From contig JABVXV010000172.1 of the NCBI GenBank assembly GCA_013365325.1, positions 62,001-126,000 of the forward strand: 64,000 bases of DNA, read 5' to 3'. Positions within the stretch are counted from its first letter, which is position 1; every line of letters begins with the position of its first letter. Source of the DNA: Dipetalonema caudispina. Taxonomy: Eukaryota > Nematoda > Chromadorea > Rhabditida > Onchocercidae. A model generated the notes under the pieces. That model was not told the DNA's origin, searched no databases, and saw nothing but the letters and a program-made list of their open reading frames with translations. Below are positions 33,801 through 47,530 of the stretch, one piece after another. The translations under genes and the position numbers were made by a program.

Positions 33801-36800
33801 ACACTTTGTTTCATATATATATATATATATATAACAATCTTGGAACTAAAGAATTATTGGTACATATTAATTTTGGAAAGAAAATCTTTGTCATCTTAAA
33901 AATTTAAAATAATTTTTTTTTTTTTTTTAAAATATTTTAACAAACAAAATTGGTTTGTTGTCGTAGGAAACTTTCGGTTTACAAAAAAAAAAAAAAAAAA
34001 AAAAAAGAAAAAAGAAAAAAGAAAAAGAATTATGTACCAAAGAATTAATTTGGAATTCTGATTTGATCCCAACGAATCATCAGAGAACTGAGGAATTATT
34101 TTGCCTGTCATGCTCATCTGATTACAATTTTCGGTATCAAATTGGTTCTTCTAAATGGAAATTCAACATGAAACAGTACAAAGTTTATTTTTGGTTGAAA
34201 ATTATTCAGCATAAATAAAGCAAAATTTTATCTTAAGGATACATATTTGTATATAGAAAACGTATGTATACTTAAAGGATCGATTTGGTTAGCCCATGTT
34301 TATTCCGGTCAAGTTTTCAGTATACGACATTTCTTGATCCATATAATCCGCTATGCAAATTTTCTTCATCATCATAATTAACTTCTGTGACAGTTCTGTT
34401 ATATGTAAATAATTTAACTTAATTGGCAAAGATTTGTTGTTTCGAGCAAAAAGCTCAATGTCAATCAAAACTATAATTTGACAAACAAAAAAAAAAAAAA
34501 AAAAGAAAAAGGCTGAAAATAATGCTAAAATGATAAGTGGAGGATGTAAATTATATGTATGCTATAATAATTTAATTTCTTAACAACTATAATGGAAATA
34601 ATTGGAAATAATTTTTTTAATTTTACTAATTTGCTTTGATTTTCCAGAAAAAAAAAAATTTTTTATAAATAGTTCTTACGTCAAGAGTCGTTCATGCTTT
34701 TTCCCCTTCCTTTTATTTATTATAAAAGAGATGATGACCTCCTATGTTGACCTCAGTTACAAAAGCAATAAAGTAAAGTATGCAATATTTTCTGCAAATC
34801 TAATTTTTCTTTTTACTATATGTCGCTTAAGTTGTCATATAATTTAACATTGAAGGATGAGAAGATTTGGAATAGTGGAATGAGACGAAAAAAGGTTAAT
34901 TAGATAAAAAAAAAAAAATGATACAATCGGGGGTACCTCTAAATAAAAAGGATAACGATAAAAGATAATGATGAAAAAAAAAAAAAAAAAACATGAAAGG
35001 TTGAAATTGATACCATTTGGTTAATGTTGGAAACTTTTGTTGTGGTCATTTAATCGGGTAGTAAATGTACAGCTAGCCTTATTACTTCCTTTCAAACAAA
35101 GATTAACTAAAGGTCTGGCTAAAAGGTTTTAAAGAGGTTTTCATTTGGATTTAGCAAAGAGAATGTTAACAGAGAAAAAAGAGAAAAGAAAGAAGAAGCA
35201 GGCGTAAAAGAAGAGCTTCGGATAAGAGTAAAAACGCGCCTGTTCTTCCTTATCCTATCTATCCCAACCAGAACTTTAATAATCAAGAATAAATCAGTAT
35301 GGTATTATATATATGTATGAGTTTACATGGGGGAATTGGTATGGATCAGCAGTATACCTCACTTCACTTTCACTTCACTTCAACTGTTGAAAACCTCCTG
35401 ACGCCATCATCAGTCAACAGATCATTTCTACCCTATTCTGTCCATTACAAAATGTCATTCATTTCAACCAATTATATTACATACGTATTGTATTTGTTCA
35501 TTACTGTTTTACTTCCTTTTTCTTTTTTTTCTTTTTTTTAAAGTATTGAAAATTTTATTGTGAAGAATAATTGAAAAAAATAAAAATAAAAAATTATCTC
35601 AGTCTTAATTCTTTTTTTTTTTTCTTTTTTTTTATACAACAACTATTGACGAATGAAAGAAAGAAAAAGAAGAAGAAGGAATAAAAAAAAAAATTCGAAC
35701 TTTTTTAATGAATAATCGGACAAAAATTTAAATTGTATTATAATCATTCAAACATATTTCATTTTGTATTTTGTGTTGAGAAAAAAAAAAAGAGGAAAAT
35801 TATAAATGATTAAAATGAATTATATAATTAATGATTGGATAAAATTTATTAAAATACGATATTTGTTTGCTTTCTTTTTTTGTTCCGCTCTAAACTATTT
35901 CAAATATTTCCTATTTTTAAACAATAATTTACGTAAACGAAATAATCAGACAAAAATAAAAAAAAAATTGAAATTTAAAAATAATTTATACTTAAAAAAA
36001 AAAAAAGTATACTCAAATAAATAATATTTGTAGATGACAATATCCATTACATAAAATTTGATATGTTATTTTGATAAACTTAATATTTGAAAGTGTTGAA
36101 ATAAATGATAGATTTTCTAGTTGAAACTGATTCTTTTCACATAATTAAGTCTAAAATCAATGATAGAAATGGTGTAAAAATTTCATTCATTATAATGATA
36201 ATGAAAATAAAGAATTCAAAAAACTATCAAAGTTTAAATTTCTGAAACATTAAACTGTTTGTTATTGATATACGAAGCAAAAAAAAAAAAACGAAAAAAA
36301 AAAAAAAAAAAAGAAAAATGAAGAAGAAAGAGAAGAAACTTGATCTTGTTTGATTTGACGAACAAACAGGAATAGAATCGAAATGGTACCGCTAGTGCTT
36401 GAGTTACTGATGAGTACAATTGAGGTTTGTTTGAGTAACCCATCCATCTCAAGCTCATGCTTCCTCCTTTTCATATCAATCTTCATTGACCTCTATTTTT
36501 ACTTGTTGTAATTTGATCGAAATAGAAATAAACAAAACATTATTTAAACCAAATTTTTAGTAGTAAATTTAGTACTAGAACTGAATAGAGTAGGAAAAAA
36601 AATTGATACATTTGTTTTTCGATATAATTTTATTTATGCATATATTTAATTTGTACAATAAATGATAATGTTATTTAATAAAAAAAAAAATTTCGATAAT
36701 AATTTTTCTGAATTCAAATTATTTCATACATTTCGTCAACTGATATTATGCAGTAGTAATGAGTTGAAATGGAGTATTTTAATTGTTTATGAAGTTATTC

Positions 36801-39790
36801 ATTTCTGGTAAAAAGTTTTAGGTTATGTCAAATAATTATGGAGTAAAATATGCTTAATTTCATTTTGCAAATTAATTAAATTGCTAACATTTAATGTAAT
36901 TAAACTTTCCGACAATATTTCCAAAGCTTAATTTTATTATTTTAACATTTGACGATACCTATCAAAAAAATTGAAACACCTTTATTTACCAGTTTTTTCA
37001 TTTTTTTTTTCGCCGTCTTTTTTTCTTTTTTTTTTTTTTTTTGAAATTTTAATACTATATAACGGCATCGTTACATTTGGCGCATACTCACAATTACGTA
37101 ATAATTAAAACAAAATATTGAGGATATTTTTTAAATACAAATTTAGAAAAAAGGAATTTTTCAAATTTTGTAATCATGTTATTTCCATATGTGAAAATAT
37201 ACAAATTAAAGCGAATTAAAAACCATACTGTTTTGATAATACTTTAATACCAATTGATATTTAGCTGTTTGAGGATACTTTACCACTTAATTCGACTTAT
37301 ATGCGTGAGAATATCCTTTGCTTATGCCTAATTCAATGGTATCGAAACTCCCAAAACTATTTATCAATTTGATTTAAAGTTAATGCTTCAATGAATATTT
37401 TCTACACTTCACAATCTTATCATTCTTCAACGCACTAATTCATTCTATTAAAATTTAATTTGAAACAAGTAATGATGAATTTGAGGTTAAAATTGGGCAA
37501 ATTAAAAATTTTTATTGCTCAAAATTTAAAATACTTCAGCTTTTTTTTTCGAAGTTAAAGTTAGGAAAAATTTTCAACTAACCCTTAAATTGGTGAACAA
37601 ATGGTTTTTGAAACTATTTAGTATTGTTAATTTATTATTTACCAATAATACTTTTTTCTCGCCTATTTTTTAATATTACTCGAACAGCAGTCGAAATTGT
37701 AGATTTCAAGAAGTTTGAATTATTGATAATCAAATTTCTGATAATGAATCATTGAAATTATTAATGAAATTTGTACAATAATAATTGAAGTTTTTTCTTC
37801 ATAATGACAGATAGTCATTAGTAAAGCATAAATTGTTTAGAAATTTATTTTATAAATTTGATCAATATTTGTCGTTTCAATTAAATTTTAATCATTTGCT
37901 TCACTTTGCATATTTTTTAGACAGTTTTAAATTTCTTGTACATTTGAATGAATGAATTTTTTTTATTTAAATTATTCATTCAAAATGAGGTAGCTTTTCT
38001 TTTTTTTTCCTTCGTCTTCTTCTCTCTTCTCTTCATCTCTCTATCAAGATTGTTTGCTCGAAAATGATGGTGTGATATTGAAGGTAAGAGGTCAGAGTAA
38101 TACTGGAAAAAGTATGAAAAATCACTGGTGATAAAGACTGATGAGATCTGTTACAAGAAAAATATCATCGAGTTTCAAAAGGTTAATCATAATAGCATGA
38201 TGTAAGCAATAGTAGTTGATAGTAGTTGTTGTTGTAGTATTAATAGTAATAGCAGCAGCGTGACCCGAGTAGTTTCTTCTGATAAGAATGGAAAGGTATA
38301 CAAATGATGGAAAAGACACATGCTTTGGGATTGATCGTTTGAGACAATCACTGATATGATAACGATAACTTTCATTCATGTGGATCGCAATGACTTTCAA
38401 CTCATCATTCACTGATAACATCATTTGGCAACATTTCCTGCTTTCCATACCTTTCCTAGAATTCCTCTTTTCCATCTTTATATGTTAGTTAAGCTAAAGT
38501 TACAGCGGAAAGAAAAAAATTTTTCCAAAATTGAATATTTTTTTCTTTGAAATGATCCATTTTTTTTTTTTTTTTGAACAATTAGTCAACAATCGTTTAA
38601 GAATTCATTTTTCTAAATGGTACTTGTCCAAGAAAAACAACTGTCGTTGATACATATATTCTGTGACAAAGCACAAACTGCAACTTCATTTTTTTTAATC
38701 TTTTTTTTTTTTTTTTCTCACTGATAAAGAATGACTCATCTTTTTTTCACTAAATAATTGAAAGATTACCTACCTCATCATTCTTATTATTAGTAATTAA
38801 GATCTATTGTGTTTTAATTATCCTTTTTTATATTGTTGAAGTTTTTTACCCTTTTTTTTTTTCCTTCATTTTTCAAATGAAAAAAAAAAAAAACTTATTT
38901 ATCTTTCTAAAATTAACAGAATTTTCTCATTCTAAATTTTCAAAAAAAAATTTTTTCCCGCTTTTTTTCTAAATATTTTATAACAAGTTCACCTTTAAAA
39001 CAACACTGAAAAACACTTTAAAAACATCAGAAACAGATTGGTGTAAATAAATAAATAAATGAATCTCTTCCTCATCATTGTTTAGCTGAAACATAAAACA
39101 GTTTTCATTTTGTTCATTGAGTACATTTTAACTTTTATCAAAAATTTTAAAGTACATCAAATTTTTTCTTCCTCTTTCTTTTTGTCAAATCATTTTGTAA
39201 CGACTACACCTTCTCAATATCTTCTATCCCTCTCAATTTCCACTCTTAATGAAAATCCAAACTTTTGATTGAAAGTTTCTTTATTTACTTTCTAAGCATC
39301 GATGTCATTTGCTTGAAAATCTAATGGCCATCATATTGTCAACTATTTTTTTTTTTTTTCATTGATGATTTCCTTTCAATTATATTATCGCATAATTTTA
39401 TTGTTAATTATTTAAAACAAACATTCATTTCTATTTAAATTAATCCCAATTTTATTTTCCAATTTCCTTTCCTACAAAACTAAAATAATCCAACCAATTG
39501 ATTCATATTCAGTAACTGTTATCAATTATTTCAATTTTACTATCAAAAATATCATCTCATTCCAGAAATTTATTACTTTATTTTATTTTTATTGTTACAT
39601 CATAAATATGAGATATTCTATAAGATATATTTGGTTATTAACAAATTAATTGAATTCAAACAATTTTTCTTTTTTTTTTTTCTTTTTTTACAATCCCTTT
39701 AAAGAATAATTTCGCCGGATCAGCCAATGCTGATTATTACAAGAGAGAACGGAGGTTAATGTCAGGAGTTGAAGTCTGAAGTTCGATTCG

Positions 39791-39885
39791 ACATACACAT
39801 ACATATACATACACATACACACATACATACACATACGCATACACACATACACGGCTGTGCTGTCTTGATAATGATAATGATGATA

Positions 39886-39918
<33 letters not shown>
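39791..39918. repeat. adjacent (ACAT)n and (GAT)n microsatellites
   Basis: An ACATAC-type block (39791-39852) is followed after 13 bp by a GATAAT/GAT block (39866-39918). Confidence 0.85.
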
Positions 39919-40701
39919 TTTAGCCTACGTTTGTAAGGAAAGATATATAGTTAGCTTGCTTGGAACAAGCCTGTGCCTGCCTCCGGCCGTAAAATGACCT
40001 CCTGTCTTTCTTATGCATTATATAGATACCTCACATACAGCCCCATCTCACATACATTCCATCATTTCTCGACATACATTTTACCCTTCCATATCCTAAA
40101 TATATATTTATTTATTTATTTAGTTAATTTTTTTTTTGCTAATTGAAGTAAAGAAAAAAAAAAAAAATTTATTGGTAATTTTGTAGCTGGAAATGAATGA
40201 TAATTATTGATAGCTGAATCAGTTTACTCAATAAATGAATTATAATCCAATTTAAATTACATAGACAATGTATTAATGTAAATTAGCTAATATCATTATT
40301 TAAACTAGGATAATTTGTATACTTCCACAATTTTATCTTCTCTTGTTTGCTTATTAAAATTTTTTCATTTAAAAAATACATAGAAAAAAAAATTAGTTAG
40401 TGGAATTTTTCTAAATTGATGTAAAAATGGAAATATTCATTTTCTGTAGGATAAATTCAAATTGTACATTGTTGGTTGCATAAATATCCATTCCAGATGC
40501 CAATCATTCATTACTTCCGGTTACAAAATTATCATCATGTGATTTACTATTTTTGAACATGAGACATAAAAAAGAAAAAAAAAAAAAAGGAAAAAAAAAA
40601 AGTGAATGTACTGTAAATTAACCGATCATCAATCCCTTTCACTGTCAAAAGTAGTTCACTTTCGTACTTTCAGTTATTTATAGCAATAAATTTGTAAACA
40701 G

Positions 40702-40746
40702 AAAAGGAGAGAGAGAGAAAAAGAGAGAGAGAGAGAAAGAGAGAGG
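40702..40746. repeat. GA microsatellite
   Basis: (GA)n interrupted by AAA. Confidence 0.8.
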
Positions 40747-42120
40747 TAAAAGTTCTCAATGCGTGATCGAAGTAGTACCCGTGAAAAGTTTGATGATGAA
40801 TGAAATGCAAATGGTAAAGAGTTAACCCGGCACACAAAAGGATTATTTGTTGTAGTGTAGTAAAGCCCATTTTGCTGAGTGTAAAGAATAATAGTTCGTG
40901 TGTATGAGTTAATAGTTTCCATTGCGCAACTTATAGCAAGGAAAATACTTCAATACCCATAAAGGTAACGGAATGATTACACCCGATTGAAGAGGTAAAG
41001 TTCCGGAAAGTGAACGAAGAAAGGTAGAGATTGGAAGGAAAACCGGAGGATTCAAAAGGAGGATGAAAAAGGATGGAAGGGTGGAGTTTAGGGATAGGCT
41101 AAGGCACGATTTCCTTTTGTCAAAGTAAAATTTGCCGTCATTCCCTCTCAACGAAGTGGTAGAGATTCTCAAGAAGCTCAAAACTGATCAAACTAACTTC
41201 CATCCTTTCAAACAAACAAGCATATCTCATCCAACTACAACAGCTTTCATTCATCTCAACCAATTTCGGTATACTTTTATTATGATTTTTTTTTTTTTTT
41301 TCACGTAACTTATCATATAAAATGCATTTTCGAACGGATTCTTTCAGACAGTTAGATATTTAGACTAATTTAAAATAAGTATATTTTTACATTTTTTTTC
41401 AGTTCATTCATTAAATCTTCAAATTACCATTTAATCCCTCAAAACGAATATGTGATATTTCTTGTTAATTACCAATTCTATACATAAAAGTTTATGTGAT
41501 AAAGAATTGATTAAAATCATTAATTCGATTATTATGATGAGAAGATGGTCCCACACGAAGAATTCATTAGAAAAATGATAGATAGAGAAAGGAAAAAAAA
41601 AGAGTGAGGAGATTGTTTAGGTAGAAATGGGAAAGGAAGAAAACGACGATATTTTAGATGGGAAGAAAGATGCGTGTGTTAAATAGCAAATCATACTGTA
41701 TGTGCTTATATTGTGTATGGGTAATGGGTATTTGGGGTATTTGGATATTTAGCATAGGTATAGGAATAGGTATATGAACATGTTTGCTGATGAAATGAAG
41801 AAGCTGCTTGGTTTACGAAGAAAGAGTATGAAGAGGAAGTTGTTAGGATGTATTGCTTGCTTTGGAATCTTGCAAGAAATGAGTGACCTCAACTAAACTG
41901 ATGACAATTTTAGCTACCGATCATACTATCCGTCATCATCTTCTTCATACTTCTCGTATCACATCTTCCTCTTACCCTTTTTCTTCTCATCCATCCTAAT
42001 CTATCAACCCCTTCTAAAACACACGCATATATAACAAGTAAGTTAGCTCTTCACTTCTTTATTTACCAGCTACTACTCTTCAGCTTCATTTAAATTAACA
42101 TTCTTTTACAGTGAACATAT

Positions 42121-42132
42121 GCATACATATAC

Positions 42133-42177
<45 letters not shown>

Positions 42178-42200
42178 TACACACACACACGCACAGACAG
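42121..42200. repeat. ACATAC/AC microsatellite
   Basis: Six-base ACATAC repeats pass into a pure (AC)n. Confidence 0.85.
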
Positions 42201-44710
42201 ATGATGCTCACACATAAGCATACAAACATTTGGGGTTATACCCAAACAGCCACACATACATACCCCAACAGACACCCGTAGTACAAGCATTGTAAACCGA
42301 AGATGCTACCGATCTACCAAACTTTTGTGTGGTTTATGAGCAAGGAAGGGATTTACCCATCCTCTAAAGCATACTTTAAACATCTGGAATAATAATATGA
42401 TGCATCATACCACAATTGATACGGTTGACCCATCGTAACATATGTTTCATTTTTACTAACCATTAAATAGTGATAATTCCTCTCATATCGAATTAGTAAA
42501 AAAGTAAAAAGGTCAAATTCTGTTTGATAAAATTCACTAATCTTACAAGGTTTATATCGTAATAGAATGATCTTTCCACAAATAAATCACTAATCAGTTT
42601 TTTATGTATATTTTTGTTACATCGAATAGATCAATGTAATTTAAGCAAAAAATAAATAAATAAAAATAAAGAATAAAATAAGAGTATCATTTATTATCAT
42701 CATTTGCTTATGTTGAAATTTTTATCAAGAATACGATAACATACACATACACCTATTTAAACGAATATTTTAGTAAAAACCTGATAGTAAATTCAAACTT
42801 AAACTGTATTTATCGGTTAGTTAACGAATTGAAGTAAGTACATACATATACAGACATATGTATATATACTCATATCTGTTTTTTGCCAAATTAATGTCAA
42901 AATTGTTACGGACTATGATTAAAATCAATGTTAAATTACCTTAGACTAGTTTATGTTTTCCTATCTCCTTCCCATATAGTTTACCTTTACCCTTTACCTC
43001 AATTAACCCTTTTCTTAGCTAATTTATTCATCATTTCTTCTATCCAAATTATAGGCTACATTTTTCATGCATAAATTTATTCCTGAAGTTTAAACTAACT
43101 GAATGTTAGAATTGATTTCTTAGAATTAAATTAACTATGGTTTAGATGCAAACTTTTGCATTCAAAAATTTTATTTGAAATTAAAATCTGTAACATTAGG
43201 TATGCTTTTTTTTTTTTTTTTTTTTATTTTTTCAAATATGATAGTACAAAAGGAATTCAAGAGGAAAGATCAATGGTAGAAGGGAAAAAATTTTCTTTCC
43301 CTCATATTAGTAGTAATCGAAATAAGTGAACATAATGAATGAAGAAATGATAAGGTTGAAAAGTATGGCAAAAAATCTTAAATAAGCCAAAAAATACGAC
43401 CAAATAAATCTTCGTCTTTTAAAGAGAAAAGAAGTCGTTCGTTATGCGTTTAAAAAATAATGCTTAAAAATCATATGGTAATTAATAAGTAATGGTATTT
43501 TCATTTCCAATATCTCTCTCTCTCTCTCTCTTCCTTTTCTTTAATTTATAATGGAAATGTAATGAAAATCTCATTAAAGAATAAAATGCTCTACAATATG
43601 CAAAAATGAAAAAACTATGAATTTTAACCATTATTCTACAGAAACTTACGGACGATTACGGTATGATTTTTTGTGCAATTATTCGAAGAACTGAATAGTT
43701 CACATGTTAAAATTTTCAAAATTTCACTACTTTTTCTATTACCTTTTCAATATTTTTTCTTCCGAAAAAAAAAAAAAAAAGAAGACATGAGTCAGATAAC
43801 TTTCATGAGTTTAAGGAAAAGGAAAAGAGAGGAGAGAGAAGGGAAAAGAATAAAGAAAAAGATAGAGTATTATTGACCGTACTATCATTTTTAAACATAA
43901 GCAAACGATAAATAGGTAAATTGAAATTTAATCTATTTTAAGTTTGTCAGTAGCACCACTAATAGCCAATTATTGTTGTTATCACTGGTACAATCACTAT
44001 TGCTACTGTTATTATTAGTAATGATATTGTTAAGTATTATTCACGCTATCATTATCATTACCATTATTATTATCATCTTTACAACAATTGTAATCATTAT
44101 CTTATGCCTATTATTTTACTGTTGATATTATGATTATCATTATCAATAATATCGCATACCTCTATCATCTGTTATTGATCATTATATATATATATATATA
44201 TGTAAAAGCAATACTGTTACTAAGTACCATACACATCCATATGTTAAATATGTACACATAGACATTATATATTTTCAAATGATATAATATAAGAGACATG
44301 CCGACATCGTAATTTATTGGATGAAACGCGGGAAGATTCATTTTTAAATTAATTGCTTTAAAGTTAATGCATTTCAGTCACAGTTCGCCTCTATTCTCAT
44401 TTTTTGCATGCAAAATTTTGTCCAATTCTATCCAATCCACATATTTCATTCATTTCACCTACCGTAATATGATCCATCTGATGCATGTGGCTTTATCATT
44501 ACGTTATCGTTTGACAATTTAATGTTTAATTTGATAAGAAGAAGCAAAAGTTTTAACCATCATAATTTCTTTCAAATTTAGTTCTAATGGAAAATTTTAT
44601 GAGAAAGATCGGAGGAAATTCGTTGAAGATATTGTCAATTTTGCGATTCAAATTATGCAATTTTTAGGACATTTACAACAAAAAAAATGATACCATGCGC
44701 ATACTACAGA

Positions 44711-44730
44711 CATCTATCTATCTATCCACA

Positions 44731-44766
<36 letters not shown>

Positions 44767-44820
44767 TATACAGATACACACACACACACACACATACATA
44801 CATAGATACGCACACACGCA
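44711..44820. repeat. compound TCTA / CATA / TA / CA microsatellite
   Basis: Four simple-repeat motifs in succession. Confidence 0.85.
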
Positions 44821-45273
44821 AATGCATTGTAATGTCAGCTGTTGTTGCTATCTTGGATTTATAGTTTATTGGTAAAGGGAGTACTGAGCAAGCTAAATGT
44901 GAAAGGATAGTACCAAGAGGGTAGATGTATGATGAGAAATGAAGTATGAGGATGAGAGGAAAGGCTGGGAAAGCGGGAAGAGCGGGTGAGCGGGGATGGG
45001 AAAAGAAGAGGAATACATGGATTTGAATTGCATGGATCTGTTGATATTACGTCGGATTCCGTGTGTTGTTGAGAAAAGTGTGTTCACCAGATGTGACTCC
45101 TATATTTACATAGAAATATATATAAATCTTGAAATGTCTTATCGTCACCTTTTCCCATTTCTTCCAAAATTCTTTATCTAAACATCATGACTTTTTGCGC
45201 AGTTGGTAACTTTTACAACAATTTTGCCTTCTTCAATCTTTGCACATCAATCTCATTGCTGAAAATTTCTTCC

Positions 45274-45344
45274 AAAGAAGAAGAAGAAGAAGAAGAAGCA
45301 AAAGCAGAAACAGAAGAAGTAGTAGAAGAAGAAGAAGAAGAAGC
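45274..45344. repeat. GAA trinucleotide repeat
   Basis: (GAA)n with AGC and AGT interruptions. Confidence 0.85.
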
Positions 45345-45452
45345 AATCCCAATAATGATGAAGTAGAAGTAGCAGTCGTAGCAGATGATTAAGCGAACCG
45401 ATCCAAGCACAAGCTCTCATTTACTTTTCCCCCTTTTCTACTCCTTCATCGT

Positions 45453-45570
45453 CCACCACCATCACCACCACCATCATCACCACCAACACCACCACTACCA
45501 CCACCACCATCACCGCCACTACCACCACCAGCACCACTACCATCACCGCCATTATCATCATTACCACCTT
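45453..45570. repeat. CCA/CAT trinucleotide repeat
   Basis: (CCA)n mixed with CAT and CCG. The open frame over it is a His/Tyr run and is not a gene. Confidence 0.85.
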
Positions 45571-45754
45571 CCTCTTTCTCCTTCATTTTCCACCGGCTCT
45601 CAAGCTCTGTTATGTTATGTCCAGTGCTACTTGTTAGTTAGCTCTTAACATAAGCTCACTTTCCCTATTACCAATCACTTCATTTCAACTTATTTTGTAT
45701 GTCCTAAAATAAGTGTTCGATACATTTTGTTCATTCTTATATCTTCCTACTTTT

Positions 45755-45756
<2 letters not shown>

Positions 45757-45793
<37 letters not shown>
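45757..45793. repeat. 37-base poly(T) run
   Basis: The longest uninterrupted homopolymer I noted in the window. Confidence 0.85.
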
Positions 45794-45794
<1 letters not shown>

Positions 45795-46260
45795 TGTTTT
45801 GTTTTTTTATTTTATTTTTTTGATTTTTTTTTTTTTTTTAAATTTAATTTTATTAGTAAATGTATTCAAGAAAAAAATTAAATTTGCTACTATCAACAGT
45901 TAATATTTTGTTGATTATTTAAAAAAAGAATATAATTTCTATCTTTCTTTTTAAACACTTATTCCATCAGTATTGAAATACAAATTTCTCGAAAGATTTT
46001 CTTTGAACTTCAAAATTTTCATCAAATGATACATCCATATATGATTGATTACATTTGCATTCAAAATTATTTATACAGTAACAGAAAAAAAAAAACCGCT
46101 CAAAAAAATTTATTAGAATTTGGTTGTGAATATTTTGATAATACACTTACAGTTTTCCGTTCTTGTTTCTGTTTCTCTGTTCTTTTTAACTTTCTACAAA
46201 AAAAAAAAAAAAAAAAATTGGAATAGGTTACTTACTGTGAATTACAAAAAAATAACTTAC

Positions 46261-46341
<81 letters not shown>

Positions 46342-46357
46342 TATTATTATTATTATC
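46261..46357. repeat. long TTA/ATT trinucleotide microsatellite
   Basis: About 97 bp of nearly uninterrupted TAT repeats, decaying into imperfect ATT/ATC repeats up to about 46510. Confidence 0.9.
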
Positions 46358-47075
46358 ATCACTAATTATTATCATTAATTATAATCAATTATTATTGTTA
46401 TTTATTATTATCATTATTATCGGTTATTATTATTATTAATTATTATTAGTTATTATTATTATTATTATTATTGTTATTATTATTATTATCACTGTTATCG
46501 TTATTATCAACGTCATTATCATTTATCGCTACTATTCTCTTTTAATGTTATATAATAGTACAACGAGAAAGTTTCCTTTTATTTTCCTGATTGACTTTAA
46601 ATTGCTTATTCGTTTGAAACTTTCAACCTTTTTCGGACAAAAATTCTTCCTTTACCTACTTTCGTCCTAAAAAGCAAACAATACAATTTGTTTTAAATTC
46701 ATTTTTTTTTTTTCGCTTAAGAATGTTCAAATTGTTAACTATAATAATTTTTCCTAATTAACACTCAGTTCGTTTTTTACACCAAATAATTGATATTATT
46801 TGTTTAATTTATCACATGCCTTATATAACATACCAAAAATAGCAAATATAATATCAGTTTCTTGCATCAACAAAACAAGGATATAATTCTCAATATGACA
46901 GGAAAAATACATAATACATTGCTAGAAATAAGGATACGGTACTTTTGATTTCAGTAAACGGTAGCTGTAACTGATAAGCTAAAATGAGCACACGAATGTG
47001 GTGCAAATCATACTTGCTATCAGTTTTGCATCATCCCTATCATATCTATCATCAATGGTGTGAACAAGAAGATGA

Positions 47076-47272
47076 GCTCAAGGGACAGATGAAGAGGGAT
47101 AAGAGATATGATGATGGTAATGATGATGTTACGACAGGCTAATGCTTCGGGATTGGTGCCTGAAGGTACCAACTGCATTGCGACGCCATATTCCGAATTC
47201 AGCAACTTCACATCGTTTTTGCCAAATTTTCGTGCTATCTTCTCATCGCTCAGGGATCAAATGAGTTGGCTA
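47076..47272. other. non-repetitive island open on both strands
   Basis: On the plus strand a frame is open from 47076 to TAA at 47272, with ATGs from 47109 and about 50 non-repetitive residues after 47121. The minus strand is also open over 47020-47211. Composition is closer to coding than the surroundings, but no matching splice sites or family motif were found. It may be an orphan exon, a conserved regulatory block or chance. Confidence 0.3.
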
Positions 47273-47284
47273 TAACTAAGCGTA

Positions 47285-47530
47285 GCACACACATATCCAC
47301 ACACATACACACACACACATACACACACACATACATACATCTTCCTTCTCCAACTTCCCCTTATCCAATACCACTAATGCTTTTTATCACCGATACATCC
47401 TGCAAATGGTGATAGTTGTAGGAGGAGAGGATCCGTCAAGTATCTATGCATTTGTATGTGTATGTATGTATGTGTGTGTATATGTATGTGTATGTGTATG
47501 TGTATGTGTATGTGAGTATATGTGTGTTTA
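47285..47530. repeat. opposed CA and TG microsatellites
   Basis: A (CA)/(CATA) array (47285-47340) and a (TG)/(TATG) array (47451-47526) on the same strand are mutually complementary and could pair across about 110 bases. Confidence 0.75.

Noticed and set aside
45385..45648. 87-codon histidine-rich frame
   Set aside because: Translation of a CCA/CAT microsatellite.
46120..46365. Polytyrosine frame
   Set aside because: Translation of the TTA microsatellite.
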